Assembly (NCBI RefSeq): GCF_030253575.1
Contig: NC_080569.1
Coordinates: 19,882,001 to 19,946,000 of the forward strand
Length of the DNA stretch: 64,000 nucleotides
From: Rhododendron vialii
Taxonomy: Eukaryota > Streptophyta > Magnoliopsida > Ericales > Ericaceae
Direction: 5' to 3'
Of this stretch, positions 22,585 to 35,260 are shown in pieces. The position numbers and the translations under genes were made by a program. The notes below the pieces were generated by a model. That model did not search any database, had not been told where the DNA came from, and was given only the letters and a program-made list of their open reading frames with translations. Every line of letters begins with the position of its first letter. Within the stretch, counting starts at the first letter, position 1.

Positions 22585-25500
22585 CAACGTATAACTATTG
22601 TATGCTAAAGCAATAGAAGCAAGTCTTCTACCATATATCCAAGTCCAGCCTTTGAACGTGATGCTTGGACCACCCGATACTGGTACACGAGTTCATGAAA
22701 CATAGCCTACAACCAACATAAACCATCACCTTCTTTGAAATGCGCAGCTCAAAGACAAAGTATCCAGTCACTCCCTTGGTTGCCTGAGTTTTATAAACAT
22801 GGAAAGAAGAACCTCCCGGAACTTAACTTCTCAATACTCCAAATCCCTTGGAGACTAAGAATTCCACACCACAAACGTTTAACTCTACCCCAAAGTATTT
22901 TAATCCCAATGAAAAATGAATAGAGCCTAGAAACACCTACCTTAAAGCTCTACGGCCACAACATGATCTAAGCCAAAGAAACATGGAGGAAGCTGCAGTA
23001 CCTCTGGGTTCTTTTCCAATTCTGATAAAGCATGTTAAGTCATTAACGGCTTGAAATCTCCTGACGAACAAAATTCCACCTAAGTTGTGAATGGTTTCCA
23101 ACGCGGGGAAGACATGGGTCTCTCAGGGAAGCCAAAGACTCGATATTTCATTATGTTAGAAGGGAAGAACACAAAACAAAAACCGCAACCACCACCAAAG
23201 CAACATGCTGATTACAAGAAACCAAGCAAGATGACCCATCATTGACTCATAAATTAGGGCTGCACGGATTAAACAGCTGAACAAATTCTCCGCCCAAAAT
23301 TACTTCAACTCCAACTACTAAGCCCTACCATAGCAACAAGCTATCTTCGCACTTGCAGCGTTGACTTGCCACCTCCAACATGATGATCTACGAACCGCAC
23401 ATAGTCGTAAAAATTACTAAGACCTTTTTTTTTAGTAGCGTAACAACAACATCATAATACTTACAATTACACATGAAATACGTGGCCTATTAACAAGTGT
23501 ATAGACATAATCAAAGGAGGAGGAGAAAGAGTACCATACCCAGATCTGGAAAATACAAGGAGATCGTCGATTTCTGGGTTTTGCTTGTAGAAATGAAAAA
23601 TTGACCCCAGACCGAACCCAACCCGCAGGTTCAGGCTGGCTAGGCTCGAGAATCCCTCCGCTCTACCTTCAACTTGGAAAGACTTCTTTTACTGAATTTT
23701 TAGTTAGCTGGATATATGCTCGATCTCAGAAACAAAATCTTACAAACGCTTTTGGTAAATTTCTCTCTTGTTTGTTTGTTGATCTTTTCTATTGAGATGT
23801 GTGGCCTTGGACCCAACAACTGCGTTTTTTTTTGTTTGTTCTCTACCTTCTCCTTCTTGGGTTCCTTTTGATCTTTCTTCTCACTCTTCTTTGTGTTTTG
23901 CGGATGTGAAGCTGGAGGGAGGGAGGGAGATGTTAATTGCCAATTGGTTGATCAGACCAGGTTTAATTTGTCTTCACCAGATCAAAGCGTCACCGTGGGG
24001 AGTTTTTTCAAGGGAAAAAAACATAGGAGTACTACTACTTTGGACAATACATGTGGTCGTATTTTTGTTTGTTTGATAAGTGCGAGTTCACGTACATTAC
24101 TTGAATTAAACAGCTCCAAATACGTATGAGTTTTATTTGTGTCCCGAACACTGCTAGTAGTATTTATATTACTAGAACTCTAGCGGGGAGAAGGAAAAGT
24201 AACTGTTCAAACGCAAATCCAATCCATATCATTGTTTTAACAGAATTTAAATCAGTTCAAATGGGACATTTCACATTTGGTTTAGTTTTTTGTGATTCAA
24301 CAGACATAAAAAAAAAATTATAGTACAAAATAACTGCAATGAACATTGGTTTTTACAATTTTGGAATTAGCTTTTACGGTTTAAACTGATTTGAATTGTG
24401 ATTATGTATGTCAGCTTATAATTTTATTGAAAACTTCATTTAACGACGACTCAACTATAGTTAAAACATTTACTGAATTATGTTAACTTTATTTGCAATC
24501 AAACTAACATAAATTGTGGTTTGTTCTTTTACGTAGTAATTTTTTTAGTTCTTCAGATAATTTTGAAAATATGACATCTTGACTTCAATTGAACTATTTC
24601 CCTGGTTAGGATTGCTCCAATTCCACAAGTTTTATGAATGTTTTAAAATCCTTAATCCGTACAAAGTAATTTGATTGTTTATTTAACGTAAAACCAAACA
24701 ATTTCAATTCATGCTCACACCCTCATTGGAATATATATTCGGGGATCGTGTCTCAATGAAACCATAGTCCATTATTTTGTAATATAAAAGGTGGCTGCTG
24801 TGAATACAACTTAGGTGGGGAAATGATTATTTAGGCAATGATTAATGAAGATGCATTTTTATTTTTTTTTATCAGCAATGAAGATGCATTCGGTCAGCCA
24901 ATGAATCTCCTGGTCAAACCGTTTGGATATGTGGGGAGGGGATCAGGTGGGGTCCCAATCTCCTCCACAATTGTACTGTACTATGATTATGATCCTCAAG
25001 AGAGATGAGGCAACATTTCCAGACCCAGCTGGACAATTACAGCTACTCGGAGAGTTGGATATCCGACGGCGGACTTGGCTTGGCATCAGGCGAGATCTTC
25101 ACGGTCTATAATCTGGCCTATTTTGGATCCGTCTCTCAAATACAAGGCACAGCCTAGAAAAAAAGAAATGAAGATGGAGAAGGGTTCCTCAGAGAGCGAA
25201 CAAGACAGTACAATCTTGTACATCTACCCCACCCAAGATATCTAAAGTAGCGAAACGTGAAATTTTGTTTCAGAAGACTTGGTTTTTCCTTGAATTATCT
25301 TCCATTTACTCCAGATCCAAAAAAAAAAATTCTTCCATTTACTCCTGGCCTGAACTAGATTTCGTCTTCCACCTCAAGCTGGATCAAATTCAAGGACATA
25401 GAGAACTAAAGTTGGAGCCTTTGACCTGAAAACCAGAAGGAGAAGAGCAGAGTAGACCACATTGGCAAAAATCAGTAGAAAAGCAGTGTCTTTGCTATCG

Positions 25501-25662
25501 CTAAAATGTTAGCTGGGCTAAAATTTACAGCTTAAGAGAAGTTAACTAGGGTACAAATACTTGTGTTTTTGCAGACTAGACCACACTGGCACTTCCATTT
25601 TGAGGTGGTAACGAAGCAGTAAGTAAACATGTACAAATTTCTCTGATTGTAACAAGGTCCCA
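22585..25662. other. Region between the two MYB-CC genes, no coding gene seen
   Basis: About 3 kb. It is upstream of the PHL7-like gene and downstream of the PHL8-like gene, both on the minus strand, so it should hold the PHL7-like promoter and any leader exons. A CT-rich sense stretch around 23770-23900 resembles a leader or promoter region. No convincing exon or transposon end was found. Confidence 0.4.
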
Positions 25663-28600
25663 TCAATTAAAATATTTACCCATACCGAGTGATTCCATGG
25701 AACTAACTTGAACAACTTGCATTGTCATCCCTGATTCACCCCAAATCGGAGATGTGGTGGTTGAGTCCATGTTTAGCATCTGTCTCTTCCCTCTGGGTGG
25801 GGATCCTTGGAGAGGTAATCCCGCAGTACTCTCATGTGAGGTCAGGCAGCTCTCAGTGGAACAATCAGCCCTGTGGGATTGGGGATGGATTCCAGGTATT
25901 ACTTCTTCCCGGTAAAAACCCAGAGGACTGTGGGAGCAACTTGCTGGTGCCGCTGTTCCCAATTCTTCATTATTCTGTTTCTCAATCTCTGTCATTGCAG
26001 CTCCAATAATGTGATCAGCGAGCATCTTGCATGTTCTTTCCAGCATGGCCAGATATCTTTGTTCTGCCTCCAGGCGTATCTGCAAGTGCTTCTCAGCCTA
26101 CACAACAATATGTTTGACAGAGTCGGGAAACTTGGAAAACCATTCTGGACCAAGTGCATTACGATCCTAAAGGAACAGTGAGTTCTGCAACTTATACTAG
26201 ATTGAGAATTACAAAGTGCATTCATGACTAACTTTTTTTTGGGTCAAGGAAACTGTCTCAAAATAGCAAGTCATTAACTAACCATGCTCTCTATCATTGG
26301 AGGAAATCAAAAGATCACCTTACAACCAGCTCTACAATTCTACTAGTATTTTTGAGGAACACCAAACAAATAACTTACTTCAACTTGCAGATGCAGTTTA
26401 CTTTGTACTTCCATCTGTGCTCTCAATGCCTCCTTGACTTCATAACCCCTGAACATGGTATTTTTCCCTCAGAGATCTAGAAATCTCAAGCATGGCAATA
26501 AAGCTTGACACTTACGCAGCAACTATAATGCTCTCCAAGGAAAAGAAAATTGAAGAGAACACGAGTTCTGTCTTACTCATTCATATCAGAAGTTGGCAAG
26601 CTTGGAGAAGAATTACTGGTATAAGGTCTTTCCACAAGGTGAGAAGCTGAGAGTCCTATGATTCAGTGGTAAAAAATTGAATCAACCGAAAGGCCAATAA
26701 AGATGAAAGGTCGCTTACCCAGTATGTAATAGAAATAAACCTACCATCTTTAGAAGGCTCACCCAAATCTTTCGCAGATTGCTTACCTAGTCTGTATTTC
26801 TGTAGCACAGCAAGAAACATCACAGCTAAGTAACTTGGTTAGAGTCACTTCCATACCAAGCACCGTGCATTTGTCAAGTGGCATAAAAGACCAGATAGTT
26901 AACAATGGTAACAAACCTGGAGGTGACTCTTCAAGTGGAAAAGAGTCAGTCCCTTTACACCCATTGTCCGCATTATAGCCTTTGGTGTAGCTTCTGCATG
27001 TTTTGATAATGCAATGTAAGAATAAGAACGCAGTCACATATTATAGACTCGAAAAACCTAAGAATCATCATAGTAGTTTTCAGACTATTAAGAAAAGCAC
27101 AACTCTTGAACAACTACTCATCTTGCTGTAAGTAAGCACTTTTGACTTGATCACCAGTCCAAACAGACTGGGCTCAAACTGCAATTCAGCATTGGCTGAT
27201 TAACAAGTCAAACTAGAGAGCGTTGGACTTAGCCTGATTATCAATAAAGGAAGCACGGTAATATGCACATAAATTGAATTGGGTCCCTAGGCCAGCCGTC
27301 TTTGATGCCATTCGGCTTTGATTTGAGGGCATGGTTCCACAGCAAAACAGGTATGGGGGGCCACTGTTTCAGTGGTATTTTGAGAGCAACCACTTTGTGC
27401 ATATTGCCAAAGGTTAGGTCTGTCTCCAATTCTCCCCCGCCCATACCCCCAATGATTGGAGACTACATGGGTTCTGTTGTTGTAGTCTCATCCATGAACA
27501 AGTAAACTCGTGAAGCTATAATAACGTGATCCTTCACAAAGTTGCCCAACAAAGTTTTACATTAACATGAGACATACAAACAGTAGGTATACAGATGATA
27601 AAGACCAACCAAGAAGTTTCAGCAATGAAAAAACCAGTAATGACCGAGTCTATGTCAACTACAGGAGGAACCAATCTCTGCGGTTCACATAAACATTGGA
27701 GTACAGACCAGCTAGATTATCCCAATTAACGGGCTTGAGGTTATGAAAGCCACCAGAAAAGCCAAAGAATCTAGAACATTCAAATTTTACAAAGCTCAAA
27801 CTACATCTTTGATCATCAAACAAAAATTGAAAGCCTATAATGTGTCTCAGCACCATTCCTAAGCCAATCGCACTCCAATAAAAAGTAGACAAATTGAGAG
27901 ACATGTAGGTTTTGGCATAATATGACCCGGACGAGAAGTGCTTAAGTGATGAGAGAGCTCATGACTTGAATGAATTTGAACTTTGACAAACACTGAAGGA
28001 ACTTCTAATACAACATTTGGTCTCATGAAAACCCGGCCCACAAGAATATAAAATGGTAAATGGAAAAAGGTTCTATCATCTGACACATATTTCACTACGA
28101 TAGAATACATGTATATACTTATGGAAGCAGCCTTGACCCAGAAATCATACACTATTCCATCTCCAATCAAATTAGGAGACCCGGGAATGCCTTAAACACC
28201 ATGCTTTTTCTCTCTTGACGATAAAAAAAATCAGAGCAGCCCAGTCAAGATATCCTTCCTATTGTAACTCATACACTCACATGGGCCAGAATCCAGATTA
28301 AATATTTTTATTTTTTGATAAGCATCAGATGGGCCAGATTAACCTAGTGGGAAGCCAGGGAAGCCTCTTGATGCTCAGTGGGAACCTATGTGTGACTTAC
28401 AAGGCTATGTTATAGTCAGGGACGGATCTAGATTTTTAACCTAGTGGGGGTGATCATGTATGCTAAAATGGAAAATGACTTACATCATGAACATTTATTC
28501 ACTTTAAAAAAAATCGAAATAGCGTGCCAAAACCTATATAGTAAACGTTGTATCTCATATGCAGGTAAAGTACCAAAAAATAGTAGTCTAACTCGATGTA

Positions 28601-31600
28601 TCCACTAAAGTGAGGCATCTTGAATTGTGCACTAACATTAAAAGCATCGATGATAGAATTGACACCAAAATCCAAAACCTAAATCCTATTGCACAATCTA
28701 GTCTTCACAAGTTCCATAAATGAAAATAAACGCTTCGCCGTAGCCCTTGACACGAGCAAACTCAATACAAGACAACTATATCTGCCGACAGTGAGACAAT
28801 TTGTGGATTTGCTTGTTTGATTCAACACTTGACACAACTCTGAAATGTTTTAGTCAAAGTTTGAAACTCAGGAGGCTTAGAAATATTGAGCTTATAATTT
28901 GGCAACTGAAATTTAATATGCAGTTTCTCTTACTTGGTGAGTCATGTGAGCCATTTAACTACATCAGGTGAATTCAAAGTATGTAGCTTAGTTTCTTTGA
29001 TAATACCCCAAGTTTATAGATATACAACTTAGTCAATGAAATTAGGTTTTGGACCACTTTTTGTTTCCTTTATACAAAAATTATAGGACGAACATCATGA
29101 AAAAAATCTAGTGGTGGCAGGCCTACAAAATTTGGGGGTTAAAAATCAATTATATAAAATCATAGCAATTTTTAAACTTGGTGTGTTGGGAGCCACCGCC
29201 ACTTGACATGTGGCCTGGTGGCTTAGAGTGAGGATATTTCAAAGCATTGAAATTATCAGTACCTTGGCCTAATCTCAAACTGTCGGTCCATTCATTCAAA
29301 GAGGAAATACTATCAAATGATTCCACGAGATATGGAATCACCATATTAAATGTTCAACTTCCAAGCAATGCCCAATGTTACATGGACTCAGGTATGGGAG
29401 TCAGGATAAAATGTGGTTTGGTGTTAACTTATTGTCAGAAAAAATCCGCATACTCATTATATAGCAACCATGCAACAAATTTACACTGACGGATTTAAGT
29501 ATTTTTTTTTTTATCAAGCATTCGTTGGGATATCTAACAATCAAACTGATTGCAATCATAAGTTTCATAACCAACAGAAAAGGCATCACAGACAATCAAA
29601 TTAATAAAGAATAATATTTGAAACAATAGGATGCTCTGCGAATAAATTATCCACTGAAGAATTTCAAAAGAGATAGCACTCATCCGATCTCAATTGTTGG
29701 CCCATTTGCGTAATCCTGTTCATGACCAGATCAACCAATAATGTATTTCTAGGAATAAATATACAATGTTCTACCAAACAAAAGATTTCGACTACCAAAC
29801 AAAAGATTTCGACTAGACCTTCAGAAATTTGTTTTAAATGATTCACAAATTTAATTACCCAAGTGCCTTATTTTTTGTGGTCCAACCAATAATTGGGAAA
29901 CTGAGGGAGTAAAAGGAAGCACTAGGCCTGTTCAGTTGGACGAAAAGCATGGAAAAATGAAGAAAGTTATCAAGAAAGTTTATTAGTGTTCAGTTATCAA
30001 GAAAGTTTTTGGGACCCACAGTTCTATTTTTTCCATCGGGAAACACTTCCCTTCAAATAGATCTGCAAAAGAAAAGTAATTTTAATATTTCTACAAAGTT
30101 CTTTGTCAACATAGCGTACACTCGAAAATAAGTTTATTTTTCCTTTATTTCACTTAATTTCAAATTTTTCTAAGAATATATTTTCCACACAATATTCCCA
30201 ACAATTGAACGGAGCCTTAAAGGCTTATGCCAGAATGGAAGTAACATCAGTGTAGTATGCTCAGATCTAATGACACATAACTACTTAAAGATTCATCCTC
30301 AACCCATACCCGACGTAAGTTTCCATCCCGTTTTTCAGGTTATGTTTTCATTCTCTAATTTTGAAAAACCCATCTTACCCTTCTAGGACTATATTTATGG
30401 GATTTATTTGTTTTTTAGGAGCCTATATAGGCAATGATTTTTGTGACTGAAAAATAACTTCGGAGGTCATGTGCCGTAATTTATGGATATCTACACCTAC
30501 CAAATCCCTAAAGTCATGCTTTCCATATCAACTTGAAACCCTCACAACCCCTGAAATCTCGTTCTCCCATTCAAAGCTTCCCATATCAGTTAAAATTCAT
30601 TTGAAATCCCTCTCTCTCTTCTCTCACACATCCAGTCACCCAACTCCCCTCACCGTACATCCTTGCCATCCTCTGTGCTGCCGTCCTCTGCTACTTCTTC
30701 AGTCAATGGGAGGCGCAAGGCGAGCAGCGGCCCATAGATCAGAGGCCAAATACCATTCCAATGGAATCTATTCTCAACAAGTTCAACTCCTGGAGCAAAA
30801 AGGCTGAGATCACCGCCCAAAATATCTGGCTCAATTGGGTTTGAGACTTTGTTCAAGCAGACTTTCGCTACCTATCACTATGGGGGGGGGGGGGGGGGGG
30901 GGGGGGGGGAATTTCAATTGGGAGAGAAGTTATTGCTCTTTTTGTAATAAGCTAGAGCGGGAGATCTCAGCGGATTTGACGGCGAAGAGGTCACCGGTGG
31001 TGGTGGTGGAGGCGGCGACGGTGGCAGAAGATGCATGGATCATGGTTTATTTTTGTATTTCATGATTTATTTAGGTATTTCATGGTTTATTTGTTTAAGA
31101 TTTCATGATTTATTTATGTATTTCATGATTTATTTTATTCTTGGTTTGTGTATTCATGGTTTATTCATGTTTTTTCAATTAAATCATGGTGTATTCCGTT
31201 TCGTTCATGAAATCATGGCCCGGATATGTACTTTTTAAATAAATCATGGTGTATTCATTAAATCGTAATTTGTTTTGGTTCGATTCAAATTGAAATAAAT
31301 CATGGTGTATTCATGAAAGACACCAGATGGTATCCCTATTGAAGTGTGGAAAAGTCTAGGTGACCTGAGGGTGACTTGGTTATCAAAGTTGTTCAACAAG
31401 ATTATTATGACTCGGAAGATGCCCAACAAATGGAGAAAGAGCACCTTAATACCTATCTATAAGAATAAAGGGGATATTCAAAGCTGCAAGAACTATAGAG
31501 GTATTAAATTGATGAGTCATACAACGAAGTTGTAGGAAAGAGTTAATAAGCATCGTTTGAGGATGGTGACGACGGTGTTAGAGAAACAGTTTGGGTTCAT

Positions 31601-34600
31601 GCTTGGAAGATCAACCATGGAAGTTATCTACCTATTCAGGAGATTGGTAGAAAAACACAAAGCAAATAAGAAGGATTTCCATATGGTTTTCATAGACTAG
31701 GAAAAGACTTATGATAGGGTGCCTAAAGATATCTTATGGTGGGTTCTAGAGAGAAAGGGCACTACCAAAGGGTATATCGAGGTGATTAGAGACATGTATG
31801 AAGGTGCCGTCACTACCATTAGATCACCAGCAGGGGAAACGAGTGAATTTTCAATCACCGTAGGATTGCATCAAGGGTTAGCCTTGAGCCCGTACCTCTT
31901 TGCCTTAGTTATGGATGAATTAACAAGACAATTTCAGGAGCATATCCCATGGCATATGATGTTTGCAGATGACATTATCCTCGTAGATGAAACCGCTAGA
32001 GGAGTTAATACGAAACGAGAAATTTGAAGGGAAGCATTAGAGTCAAAGGATTTTTGGATCAGTAGGAGTAAAACTGAGCATATAGTGTGCAAGTTTAGTG
32101 GTACCAGCAGTGCGCATGAAGAAAGAGTGATGATCCAAGACCAGGTGATACCAAAGAGTGATCATTTTAGATACTTAGGCTCGATTATTAGTATAGATGG
32201 AGAGATTGCCTATGATGTCCATATGATCCAAGTGGAGTGGCTCAAGTAGAGAAGCGCTACTGGTGTACTATGTGATAAGAGGGTATCCACAAAATTGAAG
32301 GAAAAATTCTATGAAACTGCCATCAGACCAGTGATGCTTTACGAGACAGAATGTTGGCCTATTAAGAAACAACAAGTAAGCAAGACGAGTGTAGCGGAAA
32401 TGAGAATGTTGAAGTGAATGTGTGGTAAGACTAGACAAGACAAGATTAGAAATGAAACGGTTCGTAAAATGGTAGATGTAGGTGGTGTAGCAACTATAAG
32501 GGAGAAGTTGAGAGAAAAAGGTTAAGGTGGTTTGGGCATGTTTACCGTTAGGGATTGACAATTTGGACCGAACCGATGGGTACCCGAACCGATAACCGAA
32601 ATTTTCCCCGAACCATAACCGAAATTTTTCCCATGGATATGGGTATGGTTGAAGCCTTGGATAACCAAATGGATATCGGTTCGGTTATGGTTCATCTGCT
32701 ACCCGAACCGAACCGAAATAACTGAAACCTAGAAATTACATAATTACCCCTTCTAAAACCTAGAAATTACAGAATGCCATTTGTATATATAACACGAATA
32801 CACGATGTTAGGTCTCCAATTCCACATATCCTTCTCTCGCCGCCTCTCTCTCTCTCTCTCTCTAAACAGTTTAACCCTTTTCTGTAAATCAATGGTCAAG
32901 TCGGCTCAACAAAGCTTTCCTTCATGGCATCCACTCTCGAAACCAGGGCGAAAGAGGCATTCGCCGATTGTGCTCAATCCGAGTTCTTCACCGATCGTGC
33001 TCAAGCCAACCCAAGCTCAATAACTTCACTGGTATCTATTCCTCTCAATTTCGCCGATCCGATTTCCTCCATCTTCTCCGATCTTCGTTCCTCCATCTTC
33101 TCTGATCAACTAAGGCCGCGATTCTCTCTCTCACTTATATTTCCTCCATCGTCGCCGATCAATTGTTTTCACTTATATTGCTGTGATTTTTTTTCTTTTT
33201 TTTGAAGAAATATTGCTGTGAATAATGACTGAATGTTGGGGTTTTTTTCTCTTTTCTTGATTTGGTTTGGTTACCCATTCAGTTCGGGGATTACTCGAAA
33301 ACCGAATGGATCGGTTATGGTTCCTTTTTCCCCTCCCTGTTCAGTTATCGGGACGGATATGGATGGTATATCGGTTTCGGGGATCGGGGACGGAAATCCC
33401 CATATCCGCCCCAATTGCCCCGAATGCCATCCCTATCTACCGTAGACCAAAAGATACAATAGTTAAGAGAGCGGATATGATAGCTTTGGGTAACAATGCT
33501 ACGGGAGGGGTAGACCTAAATTGACATTAGATGCTGTAGTGCGCAAAGATATGAGTATAATGGATTTGTGTGAACAAATAGCCCTTGACAGAACTCAATG
33601 AAGGAAAATGATTCATGTAGCCGACCCCAAGTGATTGGGACATAAAGCTTAGTTTGGTTTGGTTTGGTTTGGTTTGGTATTCACGAAAAACATGGTCGAT
33701 TTGACAATCCATCATATTTCGAAAAATATGTTTCATGATAATTTTGCGAAAATATTTCATAAAAAAAAAATGAATTTTTGTTTGGTTGAATCATACACAC
33801 ATAAGTTTAGAAATATGATACGACCAATTTACAAAAATTCACGAAATTAAGGAGAGAGAATGGTTTAGATTGAAAAAAGATAACAAAGATTTCAATTTTC
33901 TCCCTTCCTTTTCAAATCATCAATCAAATTCCACTTAATTAGGAAACTATACTTATATAAGTCCTCATTACATGCCACCTAATTGGCAACAATGTTTATG
34001 CATATTTATATGTATCATCAACTAAGGGCAGACAAGGTATTTCACAAGTGAAAATGATGAAAACATAACCGTTCAAATGGCCTGGATGAATACTTACGTG
34101 GTATGAGGGCTGACGATGGATATTTAAAAACTCCTTATTTTTTTTGAATTGTTAATGACACTTACATTACCAAACAACTTAAAGCCCCATTAATGACAGC
34201 AATTTATCCGAAAGATCCGCGGAGAGCAGACAGACACTAGTAGCCCCTTTTAAATTGTTTGGTTGGAAAAAAAATTGCAAGAAATAGAATAGAGAACCCT
34301 GTCACTTATCTGATAACTATAAAGGATGAGAAATGAAGAGGGTTTTTATTGACCCATTTTTTATTTCTCGCCAAAACTCATTATTTCAATTTCTATTGGT
34401 CCATCACTCTATTTTGTTGGTCGATTTTAGCGGGATTTGGTCCTTTATTACCTGTAAGAGCATCCGCAATGGGAATAATCAAATTTAATAATCAAAATGT
34501 GTCACGTCAGCATTTGATTATCCATTTAGTTCATAATCAAACTTAACAAATCTTACCTCCATATTGGTTATTTTTGCATCCCTATAAAAAAAAACCCCAC

Positions 34601-35260
34601 AATACGCAATGCATCTATGTCCAATTGCAAACGAGTTTTAATCACCGACCACACCAAATTATTCGTCTCGATGAGACGATTCTAATGTGGGGTGTTTTTT
34701 AGTTTTTTAATTTTGAGTATGGTTATTAGGTTTGATTATTGAGTTTTGGTTATTGGTAAAAGTTGTTAAGTTTGGTTATGGAATGGATGGAATTTGATTA
34801 TTTGCTAAAAGACTTGTAACTTTGCTTATTACAATGTGAGGTATTTTTTTAGCATTGTTATTAAGTTTGCTTATCCATATCAATTTGCTTATTACAATGT
34901 GGATGCTCTAAGAGCTTGTAAACATTTATAGAGGAAAATGAAAAAAAAAAGGTACTACTGTTAAGAGTGCGAGGAAATCAAATACTAAAATAAATGAAGG
35001 TGGGGGAAATGAATAAGATACTAACTGCTGGGGCCACCAAGCTGAGTAACGGCGTCAATGAATCGTTCGTGGAGGTCAGAAGTCCAGCGGAGACGAGGTT
35101 TGGGATCTGAAGTGAGGACGAGGCATGGGTCCCCTTTGTGCTGCTGCTTCTGATTGGAGACGATAGCGGCAGATTCACCAGGAATGTTATGGTCTTCTTC
35201 CTCTTGGTTTTGAGAAGCGATTGGTTTGAGATGGGGCTGAAACAATCTGCAGGGATACAT
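25663..35260 (-). CDS. MYB-CC transcription factor (PHL8-like) with an 8-kb first intron
   Basis: Six exons in coding order: 35260-35026, 26993-26917, 26799-26745, 26655-26577, 26448-26379, 26097-25663. All phases agree and the product is 316 aa. Exon 1 encodes DPKPRLRWTSDLHERFIDAV then TQLGGPS. The split codon AAA (Lys) joins to ATPKAIMRTMGVKGLTLF and HLKSHLQKYRLGKQSAKDLG. The coiled-coil reads EALRAQMEVQSKLHLQVEAE then KHLQIRLEAEQRYLAMLERT, so the LHEQLE motif has become LHLQVE. MYB-CC factors bind P1BS-like promoter sites in the nucleus. The MYB domain is split at the same place as in the PHL7-like gene 5 kb away, and the second and fifth exons are the same length in both (77 and 70 bp). 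The intron 26994-35025 (8,032 bp) is packed with repeats. The start is the ATG at 35258-35260. The frame is open for 17 more codons upstream, so an N-terminal extension is possible. Confidence 0.85.
26994..28681. other. Proximal part of the 8-kb intron, nothing firmly identified
   Basis: Contains a GC-richer block near 27290-27450 with repeat-like composition, and AT-rich sequence. No gene or complete transposon was recognised. Confidence 0.35.
28682..28795 (-). pseudogene. hAT transposase C-terminal fragment
   Basis: Minus-strand translation reads LTVGRYSCLVLSLLVSRATA then KRLFSFMELVKTRLCNRI before a stop. This matches the pattern of the hAT dimerisation region in plant TTF-type transposases (consensus-like ATAERxFSxMxxVKTxLRN). 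Surrounding frames are broken, so this is a dead fragment. The rest of the degenerate element may span about 28430-29140. Confidence 0.6.
29925..30216. mobile_element. MITE candidate with GGCCTGTTCAGTTG / CAATTGAACGGAGCC ends
   Basis: The ends are imperfect inverted copies with CTA on the left and TTA on the right, close to the 3-bp target duplications of PIF/Harbinger-type MITEs. 292 bp, AT-rich interior. Confidence 0.45.
30700..30844 (+). pseudogene. Possible GEM-like (GRAM-domain) protein fragment
   Basis: A frame reads NTIPMESILNKFNSWSKKAE then ITAQNIWLNW and a stop at 30842-30844. The S-x-L-x-W-x-KKAE-x-x-x-NIW pattern resembles the segment just before the GRAM domain in plant GEM-like proteins. 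No further GRAM sequence follows and it sits in the intron of another gene, so it is probably a captured or decayed fragment. Weak evidence. Confidence 0.25.
30882..30909. repeat. Poly-G run of 28
   Basis: Uninterrupted G homopolymer following TAT at 30879-30881. Its length may be affected by sequencing error. Confidence 0.9.
31037..31310. repeat. Degenerate tandem repeat of a CATGRTTTATTT unit
   Basis: At least ten copies of TCATGGTTTATT or TCATGATTTATT-like units at irregular 15-45-bp spacing. The later part changes to AAATCATGGTGTATTC copies. Confidence 0.75.
31319..33678 (+). mobile_element. 5'-truncated RTE-type LINE, dead, interrupted by a hAT element
   Basis: Encodes non-LTR reverse transcriptase pieces: DGIPIEVWKSLGDL, KNYRGIKLMSH, TVGLHQGLALSPYLFALVMD and the catalytic FADDIILVDE. 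After the inserted hAT element (32549-33435) the frame resumes with RRPKDTIVKRADMIALG and further on LDAVVRKDMS-like and HVADPK-like sequence. Its end is a short (TTTGG)n tail near 33653-33677, a form known from plant RTE elements. The near-matching flanks TATTCATGAAA (31309-31319) and TATTCACGAAA (33679-33689) look like a target duplication. In-frame stops (for example TAG at 31697-31699) and frameshifts show it is inactive. The N-terminal endonuclease part is missing. Confidence 0.85.
32549..33435. mobile_element. Non-autonomous hAT element inside the LINE
   Basis: Begins TAGGGATTGACAATT and ends GAATGCCATCCCTA, with flanking 8-bp sequences TTTACCGT (32541-32548) and TCTACCGT (33436-33443) that differ at one base. 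Subterminal regions are arrays of AACCGAA / TTCGGTT motifs. The interior (32800-33200) is CT-rich and looks like captured leader or promoter sequence. Removing it restores the LINE frame, which proves the order of insertion. Confidence 0.9.
34458..34908. mobile_element. PIF/Harbinger-like MITE (copy 1)
   Basis: Ends GAGCATCCGCAATG and CAATGTGGATGCTC, inverted, with TAA on both sides (34455-34457 and 34909-34911). 451 bp. The interior shares a palindromic CGTCTCGATGAGACG segment with the element at 41896-42354, in the opposite orientation. It lies at the promoter-proximal end of the 8-kb intron. Confidence 0.88.

Noticed and set aside
30835-31065. Reading frame with a Gly run
   Set aside because: It is produced by the 28-base poly-G run and adjoining repeats and has no family support.
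31344-32027. Reverse-transcriptase frames as an active gene
   Set aside because: In-frame stops, frameshifts, missing endonuclease region and a nested insertion show it is a dead element.
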